This document shows positions 1-7,400 of a stretch of DNA of 11,427 nt, piece after piece. The DNA is from Spirochaetota bacterium (GTDB lineage: Bacteria; Spirochaetota; Spirochaetia; DSM-27196; PWMO01). The notes under the pieces are model-generated. The model was not told the DNA's origin and searched no databases. It saw only the letters and a program-made list of their open reading frames with translations. Position 1 is the stretch's first letter. The number at the start of each line of letters is the position of its first letter. The position numbers were made by a program, and so were the translations under genes. The DNA lies in assembly GCA_009908925.1 (NCBI GenBank), contig JAAAOH010000227.1, forward strand, positions 1-11,427. The letters run 5' to 3'.

Positions 1-1
1 C

Positions 2-3000
2 GATGGGGCAACAGCGCTCAGCGCCGAGGGCACAGCCTTCTGGTCGGCCTCGTTCGATCTCTCCAGTCTCGATGAGGGTGTGCACTCGATCACGGCGGTC
101 TCCACCGACGTAAACGGCATTGAGTCTCCACCGGCGATGGTGAGCTTCCTGTACGACAGCTCCGGGCCTGCAGTGGAGATCACCTCCCCGGAGAGCGGCA
201 CACTCGCCACCGGCAAGGTCGATCTCGAAGTCAGCGTATCGGATCTCAACGGTATGCGCTCGGTAAGCGTCCAACAGGGGGCAGGCGGCGCGATCGAGAG
301 CCTGCGCGTCCGCGAAGGCCGCGTGGAGGAGTCGTTCTCCTATCAGGTGGACACCACCGAACTCCAGGACGGGCCGGTGGTGCTCTGGATCACAGCCGTG
401 GACACCACGGGGTCGGTCACCCGCTTCCCGTTTCTGCTTATCGTCGACAACTCCCCGCCCGAAATCAATCTCGTCTCTCCCGGTGAGGAAACAGTACCCG
501 CAGGCGAAATGGTCTTTGCCGGAAGCCTCACGGACGAGGTCGGGGTCGCGACGGCCACCTATACGACGAGCTCCGGGGAGCAGGGTGAGCTCACGCTCAC
601 CCCGGGCGATCCTTTCTGGTCGGTGCCCGCCACATTCACCGAGGGCCGCCGTGGAAGCTTTACACTCACCGCCACCGACGACGTGGGCAACACCGCCGTG
701 CTCGAACACACCGTCGAGATCGACGAGGAGGCCGACCTGCCGCGCATCGTTTCCAATCGCGTGACCGATGGATACCTGATCGGACATGCAGCGGACGACG
801 ACGGCGTCTCGGCCGTAGAGCACCGCCTCGGCGACGGCGAGTGGACACGCGTTGAGACAACGAGAACCTTCGCGGTACCGGTGCCCGCAGCACGCCCGGG
901 AAGCTACGATCTCGAGGTCCGTGCCGTCGATGTCTCAGGACGCACCGGCCCGACGGTCGAAGAGGAGATAACGATTCCCGCACCGGCGCCCATCCTCGGC
1001 GAACTCGAGGGTCCCGATGGTTCATTTCGGCCGGGCCGCATCATGTACGAGGGTGAATCGCTCGTCGTGGCGGGCAGCGTCGAGAAGGCGTGGGGCGCCG
1101 GCGCGGTGCAGTACAGCTTCGACGGTGAAAACCCATCGTCGTCACGGCTCGGCGATATCTCCGATGACGGCACCGCAGACTTCGAGCTGACCCTCGGCAG
1201 TCGACAGGCGCCCGGCCGTCATGACCTCACCATCCGGGTCGAAAACGAAGAGGGCGAGGGTGATACGATCTCGACCTTCTACTACGTGCTCGAGCGCCTC
1301 CCTGACGAACCCGATCCGGATGAGACCTACGTCACCGGAATCACCGATGATCCGGGGCTCTACCTCGCCGACGGGCGACTCGACGGCGGGAGTGGCGGCA
1401 ACGACGGCGCCGGCGGTGGCGACCGCGGCGCGGCCGGTAACCGCGGCGGGCGGCTCCACTTTCGGAATACGCGACCGCTCACCGCGTTCGTCGCCGGCGG
1501 TGACATCGCTTCGGCGCGACTCGAGCCCGAAGCCGACGGCTTCCGTGTCTCCGTTGACGGCTCGGCGGTCGCAGTTACACCGCAGGCGCCGAGCCGCCTC
1601 GACGGTGTTCGCCTCGTCGTGGAGACCGCGGGCGGACGTGAGCTGCGATCTCCTTCCCTCGACCTGCTCTACGATCCCGAGGCACCGACGCTGCGGATGC
1701 TCTCACCCGAGCCGGACCAGTGGCTCTCAGAGGCGGGCGAGCTGCGCGTTGAAGCGGCCGACAACCTCGACGAGTTGCGTGTGGAGTATGCCGTGGGAGA
1801 CGGCTCATTCGCCCCGCTGCGGGCCGGGGAGGAAGGCTACGCAGCCTCGCTTTCGGTGCCCGCCGATGAGGGCAGCACGGCGGTGGTCGTCCGGGCAACG
1901 GACGGGGCTGGAAACTCCACCGTAGTCGCGCGGACTGTCACCTTCGATACCGCAGCTCCGGAGTTCACGATCCTCACGCCCGATGCGGAAACCCCCGTAA
2001 ACGGTGAAATCACCGTGATCGGCTACGTCGCCGACGACGGTCCACTGTCGAGCCTGCGATGGAGCGCCGACGGCGAGGAGTTCGAAGACCTCGAGACCCG
2101 CAGGGCATTCTCTTTTCCCGTATCGCTCACCCGCTATGGAAGTGGTGACGAGCGCCCGGTGATCGAGGCGACGGATCGCGCCGGGAACGTTGAGCTGAGA
2201 GAAATGACCTTCGAGATCGCCGTGGAGGAGGACATACCGGAGGTTTCCATCCAGCTCCCTCCCACCGGCAGCGTGGAGCGGGAGGACTTCACCATCAGTG
2301 GCAGCGCCTTTGACGACGACAGTGTCGCCGACATCCTTGCGAGCATCGACGGAGGTCCGTACCGATCTGTCGGCGAGGGTGGTTCCTTCTCTCTTCCGAT
2401 CGACGTGGCGGAGCTCGGAGACAACGGCCACACGGTACGTGTGAAGGCGGTCGATCTCGGCGGGGTGGAGAGTGAGCCTGCGAAGCTCGACTTCTTCGTG
2501 AGCCTCGAAAGCCCCGCAGGCACGGTTTCCTACCCGAAGCTCGCAGAGTCCGTGAGCGACCGCATCACCATGACCGGAACTGCCTCGGACGCCAACGGCA
2601 TCGAATCGGTACGGCTGTCATTCGACAACGGCGCCACGTTCCAGCGCGCAGAGCCGGACCCCGATGCGGGCTTCGAAGAGTGGAGCTACGGCCTGGAGAC
2701 CGCAATACTCTCCGACGGTCTGCATGCGGTGCAGGTCGAGCTCACCGACAGCCACGGCACGCAATCGCTGTTCTCGAGCCTCATCACCATCGACAACACG
2801 CCCCCAGTCGTCGACCTGGACCTCCCGGAGGACGGTGAGACCTACTACGGAAGCATCATTCTGTCCGGCGACGTGCACGACAATCTGGGCCTCGCGGACG
2901 TGGAGGTACGCCTGACGCCGGCCGGCGGCGGGACCGAGAGCGACACCGCGGCGGCGCCGACAGACGTCGTGGCCGCGGAAGCCGCGAACGACGGCGAGAC

Positions 3001-4426
3001 CGCGAGCGCAGGTGGTGGCGAAACCGCGGGCGCACGCCCCGAGCCCTTCGTCGTGTCCCTCGAGCCGCGCGCCGGCGGCGTCGTGCGGGAAGAGCTCGAC
3101 CTCTCGACACTTCCCGCCGGCCACTACAGCCTCTCGGTGGTCGCGACCGATGAGTCGAACAATCGAAGCAGCGACTCCCGCGACATATCGCTCATCACGG
3201 ACCTCGCCGAGCAGGAGCGCATCGAGCTGCACGCGCCACTTGCAGGGTATGACAGCAGCGGTACGCCTGTGGTCGAGGGGCGCCTTGTGAGCTATCGCAG
3301 CTTCGAGCGGGTGACGGTGCGCCTGGACGGTGTCTCCCTCGGGACCGCTGAGGTGGAGTCGAACGGTTTCTTCTCCTATCCGCTTGATCCCGACGCGCTT
3401 CGGGCCGGAGACTACCGCGTAGACGTCGCGGCCGAGGTCCCCGGCGGAGAGAACCTCGAGTCACCGACGCATGAGTTCTCATATGAGCCGCTGGGGCCGT
3501 GGGTTTCCATCGACAGCCACCGAAGCGGCGCAACCGTCTCGAGCCGCCCTACGATTTCCGGCACCGCCGGCTACACCTTCGAGCCGCCGGCGGATCTCGA
3601 GGAAGGCAGCCGGGCATACCGGCAGGCGGCCCGCGGCTACGAGGTGGAGCGGGTCGATGTCAGCCTCGACGAGGGCGCCTCCTGGGACGAGGCGCATGGC
3701 GCCGGGGAATGGGACTATCGCATCGAAACCGCCGGCGTCGCGGAAGGCGGGTTGCCGGTCCTGGTCCGGATGACGGCGGCCAATGGCGAGCAGGCCTTCA
3801 ACCGCGTTCAGCTATTCGTGGACACCGTCCCGCCGGTCGTGAACCTCGAGCTCCCGCGTGATAACTCGCGATTCAACGATGTGCTCCTCGCCGCCGGGGC
3901 GGCCTCCGATTCCACCGAGCTTTCCAGTGTTCAGGCCATTCTCCGCGAGGGAAGCCGAAGCCGCTACGAGGTGCCCGAGTTCATCCAGGGGCTCTATGGC
4001 GACTTCCACTTCCTGGGAGCAAGCACCTGGGATGTCGGGGTTGGCCTCACCTTCTTCGAAGACAACGTCAAACTGCAGGCGCAGTTCGGCCAGGCCCCAC
4101 CGGGCCGCTTCTCCGGTACGCTACTCGGCGGCAAGCTCCTGGCAAATGTCGCACGGGTTCCGGCGAGCTACTTCTTCGGTCCCGACCTCGATTTCCTCTC
4201 CGCATCTCTGGCGTTGGGCGCGAACTTCTCCTACTTCACCGAGGAGGATCTGGTCATCGGCGGTATCGTCGGACAACTGGAGTTTCCTATCATCACGAAC
4301 GAGGCATGGCGGGCCCTGAACAGCTATTCACTCTACACCGAGGGGCAGCTGTGGTTCATCTCCTCGGACATTGAAGGTGGCACTGAGGCCAAACTCAGTT
4401 TCGGCCTGCGGGTACAATTCTTATGA
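2..4426 (+). CDS. Giant Ig-like repeat protein with C-terminal outer-membrane-type beta-domain (5' partial)
   Basis: The frame is open from the first full codon at the window edge to TGA 4424-4426, giving 1474 visible residues. The true start lies upstream. The GTG at 80 is not the start, because the 26 codons before it carry the first half of a normal repeat (FWSASFDLSSLDEG runs straight into VHSITAVSTDVNG). From N to C there is a partial Ig-like unit, 13 further Ig-like units, and from about 3992 a 144-residue region of alternating strands ending LSFGLRVQFL, like an outer-membrane barrel. There are no cysteines and only 8 lysines; Asp and Glu are abundant. Units are joined by linkers such as VDNSPP, FDTAAP and IDNTPP. 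The likely role is a surface-anchored fibre, adhesin or scaffold whose Ig stalk is held by the C-terminal domain; this is inference, with no enzyme motif seen. It overlaps the next gene by 4 bases. A spirochaetal origin is suspected from memory of similar proteins. Coding status is near certain and function is open. Confidence 0.94.
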   Translation, partial: DGATALSAEGTAFWSASFDLSSLDEGVHSITAVSTDVNGIESPPAMVSFLYDSSGPAVEITSPESGTLATGKVDLEVSVSDLNGMRSVSVQQGAGGAIESLRVREGRVEESFSYQVDTTELQDGPVVLWITAVDTTGSVTRFPFLLIVDNSPPEINLVSPGEETVPAGEMVFAGSLTDEVGVATATYTTSSGEQGELTLTPGDPFWSVPATFTEGRRGSFTLTATDDVGNTAVLEHTVEIDEEADLPRIVSNRVTDGYLIGHAADDDGVSAVEHRLGDGEWTRVETTRTFAVPVPAARPGSYDLEVRAVDVSGRTGPTVEEEITIPAPAPILGELEGPDGSFRPGRIMYEGESLVVAGSVEKAWGAGAVQYSFDGENPSSSRLGDISDDGTADFELTLGSRQAPGRHDLTIRVENEEGEGDTISTFYYVLERLPDEPDPDETYVTGITDDPGLYLADGRLDGGSGGNDGAGGGDRGAAGNRGGRLHFRNTRPLTAFVAGGDIASARLEPEADGFRVSVDGSAVAVTPQAPSRLDGVRLVVETAGGRELRSPSLDLLYDPEAPTLRMLSPEPDQWLSEAGELRVEAADNLDELRVEYAVGDGSFAPLRAGEEGYAASLSVPADEGSTAVVVRATDGAGNSTVVARTVTFDTAAPEFTILTPDAETPVNGEITVIGYVADDGPLSSLRWSADGEEFEDLETRRAFSFPVSLTRYGSGDERPVIEATDRAGNVELREMTFEIAVEEDIPEVSIQLPPTGSVEREDFTISGSAFDDDSVADILASIDGGPYRSVGEGGSFSLPIDVAELGDNGHTVRVKAVDLGGVESEPAKLDFFVSLESPAGTVSYPKLAESVSDRITMTGTASDANGIESVRLSFDNGATFQRAEPDPDAGFEEWSYGLETAILSDGLHAVQVELTDSHGTQSLFSSLITIDNTPPVVDLDLPEDGETYYGSIILSGDVHDNLGLADVEVRLTPAGGGTESDTAAAPTDVVAAEAANDGETASAGGGETAGARPEPFVVSLEPRAGGVVREELDLSTLPAGHYSLSVVATDESNNRSSDSRDISLITDLAEQERIELHAPLAGYDSSGTPVVEGRLVSYRSFERVTVRLDGVSLGTAEVESNGFFSYPLDPDALRAGDYRVDVAAEVPGGENLESPTHEFSYEPLGPWVSIDSHRSGATVSSRPTISGTAGYTFEPPADLEEGSRAYRQAARGYEVERVDVSLDEGASWDEAHGAGEWDYRIETAGVAEGGLPVLVRMTAANGEQAFNRVQLFVDTVPPVVNLELPRDNSRFNDVLLAAGAASDSTELSSVQAILREGSRSRYEVPEFIQGLYGDFHFLGASTWDVGVGLTFFEDNVKLQAQFGQAPPGRFSGTLLGGKLLANVARVPASYFFGPDLDFLSASLALGANFSYFTEEDLVIGGIVGQLEFPIITNEAWRALNSYSLYTEGQLWFISSDIEGGTEAKLSFGLRVQFL
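1301..1450 (+). other. Acidic/Pro then Gly-rich flexible linker between Ig-like units
   Basis: After unit 4 the protein passes through an acidic Pro segment beginning PDEPDPDE at 1301. A Gly-rich stretch follows at 1385-1450 (Gly with Asn, Asp, Ala and Arg), and folding resumes at RLHFRNTRPL. This splits the stalk into two arrays and probably acts as a hinge. The composition is directly visible; the hinge role is inference. Confidence 0.75.
2933..3046 (+). other. Ala/Thr/Glu-rich low-complexity insertion inside Ig-like unit 10
   Basis: Between the strand VEVRLTPAGGG and the strand FVVSLEPRAGG there are 38 residues made almost only of Ala, Thr, Glu, Asp, Gly and Pro, 11 of them Ala. The reading frame is kept. 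The segment sits in the loop before the unit's central strand, where the other long insertions in these two proteins also tend to fall. It probably forms a disordered surface loop. Confidence 0.75.
3575..3643 (+). other. Charged, possibly helical insertion in Ig-like unit 12
   Basis: Unit 12 begins normally (WVSIDSHRSGATV, then ISGTAGY). Where a short Asp loop is usual, it has about 23 residues rich in Glu, Arg and Ala (from TFEPPADLEEG to AARGYE) before the strand VERVDVSLDEGASW. The composition suggests a helix or an ordered charged loop. The position is the loop ahead of the C strand, unlike the insertion in unit 10. Confidence 0.55.
3992..4423 (+). other. C-terminal beta-barrel-like membrane domain of the first protein
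   Basis: The last 144 residues contain no Ig signature. They consist of seven or eight stretches of alternating hydrophobic residues separated by turns: FHFLGASTWDVGVGLTFF, NVKLQAQFGQ, GKLLANVARV, FLSASLALGANFSYF, LVIGGIVGQLEF, SYSLYTEGQLWFI and AKLSFGLRVQFL. The length fits an eight-stranded OmpA/OmpX-size barrel. The final strand ends F-L, close to but not matching the usual terminal aromatic residue. It follows a half-length Ig unit directly through EVPEFIQG. I recall similar C-termini in Spirochaeta/Treponema proteins but cannot search. Alternatives are a membrane-associated beta-sandwich or a sorting domain. Confidence 0.6.
4423..4426 (+). promoter_or_regulatory. ATGA stop/start overlap (translational coupling)
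   Basis: The TGA of the first gene (4424-4426) shares bases with the ATG of the second (4423-4425). The 20 bases upstream contain no clear Shine-Dalgarno sequence; GCGGGT at 4408-4413 is at best weak. Initiation of the second gene therefore probably depends on ribosomes finishing the first, which would tie the levels of the two proteins together. Confidence 0.85.
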
Positions 4427-4494
4427 AAAAATACGTTCTTCTTGCAGCACGCATTCTGACCGTTTTCGCCGTCGCGTTCTCTCTGACGACCTGC
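4423..4494 (+). other. Signal peptide with degenerate lipobox
   Basis: Residues 1-24 read MKKYVLLAAR, then a hydrophobic core ILTVFAVAFS, then LTTC with Cys at residue 24 (4492-4494). The -1 residue is Thr, where Ala, Gly or Ser is usual. Spirochaetal lipoboxes are known to be looser than those of enterobacteria, so lipidation remains likely. It is followed by GDF and an acidic tether (EEVDLEDPD) before the first Ig unit, as expected for a tethered lipoprotein. If it is not lipidated, it would still work as an ordinary Sec signal. Confidence 0.75.
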
Positions 4495-7400
4495 GGCGAC
4501 TTCCTCAAGCCCGGCCTCGGTGAAGAAGTCGATCTCGAAGACCCGGACGTGACCATCGACTCCCACTCCGACGGACAGTATCTCTCCGGTCAGGTGACCT
4601 TCGAGGGCACCTTCGCCGACGACATCTCGGGGGACTCGATCAAAGTCTCGACGGACGGCGGAAGCAGTTTCTCCTCCGCCACCCGCGTGGACAAGAAGAA
4701 CGGCATGTGGTCTCACGATGTGGACACCACGCAACTGGCGGACGGCGAGTATGAGGTGCGCGTGCGCGTAACCGACACCGCCGGCAAGACCACCGACGCG
4801 AAAATCCTCGTGTACTTCGACAACAACGCACCGGCGGTGCTCGTGCGGACACCGCAGGGGCTGTCCTCTACGAGCTTCAACGAGACGATTTCGGTCTCAG
4901 GCGATGCGTATGATCCGTTTGGTGTCGTTCAGGTGGACGTCGGAATCTTCAGCGTCGACCCCGGAACCGGCGAGCAGGACGTCCAACTCGTCCTCCGGGA
5001 GACAGAAAGCGAGAAGACAGACGCCGAAATGAACGGCGAGACGCCATGGGATGCGGCACAGGGTACGAGCGCGTGGACCTATCCGCTGAACACCAACTTT
5101 TACGCAGAGATAGCAGATGGACCGACTGACTTTCAGCTCGTCTTCCGCGCGACGGACCGTGCGGGGAATACCCGACAGACGGTCTATCATCTGGATTCAC
5201 TTCGCGCGGCGGTCGATGCCGACCCGACCTGCGACGAGCTTCCTACAGTCGATGCGCTCTACACCGCTACTGCAAGCGCAACCGACGTCTGCGACCAGGC
5301 GCCCACCGATCTCATGGAGAGCGCGCTCGACCTCACCATCGATCAGGAGCAGGACCTGCCGCAGTTCGAGTTCTCAATTCCCTCACCGAGCGATCCGGCG
5401 CTTGGCGCCGACCCGCGGGCCACGGGATCAATCACCGATGACGACGGTGTGGCACCCGAGACCATCGAGATACTCATCGTCGAGTCCGTCGGCGGCTCCG
5501 ACACGCTGGCAACGGCCGAGGCCGATCCGGCGATAAACTGGGTCCCGGTGACAAGCTACAGCGGCTCGGGCACCCGGGTGAGCTGGGAGCACGATCTCTC
5601 CGGGCTCCCCCAGGGCGACAACGCCATCGCCCTGCGCGCTGAGGACGTAAACGGACGGCTTGCGGTATCGCCCGGACCCGCGGACATCCGCCCCGGCAAT
5701 GACCTCTTCGACTTCGCCATCGATGAGGGACCGCCCATTCTCTCAATCGACGCCCCCGCCGCGGGAAGCTATCACAACGCAAACATCACCCTGAGCGGCA
5801 CCGCGGAGGACGGTACCGGCATCAACGCCGTCGAGGTCAGCACCGACGGCGGCAGCACCTGGGAGGCGGCCACCGTCACTCAGACACCCGGCGAGACCAC
5901 CATCTGGGACTGGGAGTACACGTTCACCGAGCCTGAATCCGCCACGCCGCCGCCCGACGGCACCATTTCCTTCCGGGTCCGCGCCGAGGACAACGCGCTG
6001 AAGACCGATACGGAAAGCGTGCAGGTCACCCTCGACCTGACCGCCCCCGTCCTCGAGTTCCTCGCACCCGCGGCAAACGACGAGGTAAACGGTAGCATCA
6101 TCTTCCAGGGCACCACCGAGGACTTCCAGGTGGCGGAGCTTGCCTTCTACGACGTTGCCTTTGGCGACGTCGGCTCGGCCACCCCGCTTGCTACCCTCAC
6201 CGATTCGGTGAACGATTTCGACACCGCCCCCTCGAGCGGCAATCCCTCGTCGTACTACCGCTGGTACAGCTCGGTCGACACGACCGCCTACCAGTCAGGC
6301 GGTCCGGCATCGGCCGAGACCTTCACCATCGTTGCCACCGACGCGGCCGGGAACGTGGGGCATACCGAGCTTCCGCTCAGCGTGGACCAGGCATCAGACA
6401 TCCCGACCATCTCCATCGACACGCCGTCCCTGCTCGGCGGACAGCTCGTCTACGACACCGGAAGCTCACTCGTGGTGACCATCGAGGACGACGATGCGGT
6501 CGATACGGGCAGCGCCACCTATGATCTGACGCGCGTCTCGGACGGCACCCTGGTGGAGGACGACACGGCCCTCAGTTTCACAACAGCCGACAACGCCATC
6601 TCCAAGCGCGGCACCATCACCCTGCCGGGAACCGGCGGCGAGTACACCCTCGATATCAACGTTTCAGACGTGAACGGCACCCCCGACGACCGCCCCGCCG
6701 ATACCATCCAGCTCGACTCCGGTCCGCCGCAGCTCGAGGTGGATGCGGCCTTCGACGGCATCACCTATCAGGGCTCAGCCTTCACCATTCACGGTACCAT
6801 TGACGACCCGCTGGGCCTCCCCGCAGACCCGGTGACGGTCTCCGTGAACGGACCCGCCGGCGCAGTCGATCTCTCCGCATCACCCCTGGTCTATGACGAT
6901 GCGGCCACCCCACCGACGTGGAGTCAGGACGTGCCCATCGGCGACGGGGACGGCTCTTACGAGATCTCCATTGAAGGCACCGACCAGATCGGACTGGTCG
7001 CCACCGAGACCCGCGTCGTCCAGGTTGATACGACCGGCCCGACGCTGACGGTGACCGCCCCGGTGCAGAACGAGTCGACGACGAGCAATCTCTACACCGT
7101 CACGGGCTCGAGCCGCGACACAGGCGGTGTCGGCTTCGACGGCACCGACGACGTGGAATACAGCCTCGACGGCGGCACCTGGACAGCGCTTACGCTCAGC
7201 GGCACGAGCTGGGATGGCACCGACATCAACATCGCAAGCAGCGAGGGCACCCATACCTTCAGCTTCCGCTCCACCGACGCCCTCGGGAACCAGACCGTGG
7301 TGGGCCCGATCACCCTGTTCTACGACACCGCACCCCCGTCCTTTGCCGAGTTCTCCGTCGGGACCACGGATACGCAATCGGTGAACGCGAATCTGGATTT

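Larger units (their letters stand above)
2..3991 (+). repeat. Array of Ig-like units in the first protein (1 partial + 13)
   Basis: Unit boundaries placed at the Pro-containing linkers are: partial 2-169; 1: 170-460; 2: 461-742; 3: 743-991; 4: 992-1384; 5: 1451-1687; 6: 1688-1960; 7: 1961-2239; 8: 2240-2515; 9: 2516-2806; 10: 2807-3214; 11: 3215-3499; 12: 3500-3835; 13: 3836-3991. Typical units read: hydrophobic strand and P, then G.....G.A.D, then a strand with 'S.DGG..', an aromatic strand, 'L.DG.H.V.V.ATD..GN', and a closing strand ending VD..PP. Units 4, 5, 11 and 12 are the most divergent. Unit 13 is only about half length and runs straight into the C-terminal beta-domain. Units share motifs but no long DNA identity, so the expansion looks old. 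Boundaries are by eye and may be off by a few residues. Confidence 0.85.

Noticed and set aside
80..82. GTG as the start of the first gene
   Set aside because: The same frame is open back to the window edge and encodes the first part of the same repeat unit, so the gene begins upstream.
1385..1450. GC-rich repeat as a DNA-level element or hairpin
   Set aside because: It reads cleanly in frame as a Gly-rich linker, and I see no convincing inverted repeat beyond chance GGC/GCC pairing.
1221..1925. Plus-strand open frame of 234 codons in another phase
   Set aside because: It overlaps the real frame, and its Arg/Ser/Pro/Thr-rich translation is typical of an out-of-frame reading of GC-rich coding DNA.
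1805..2431. Minus-strand open frame of 208 codons
   Set aside because: It is antisense to Ig-like units 6-8, which keep their motifs intact in the + frame. There is no recognisable protein feature or ribosome binding site.
4430..4500. Intergenic promoter or terminator between the two genes
   Set aside because: There is no intergenic space. The stop and start codons overlap, and the A-rich run after the ATG is the Lys-Lys start of a signal peptide.
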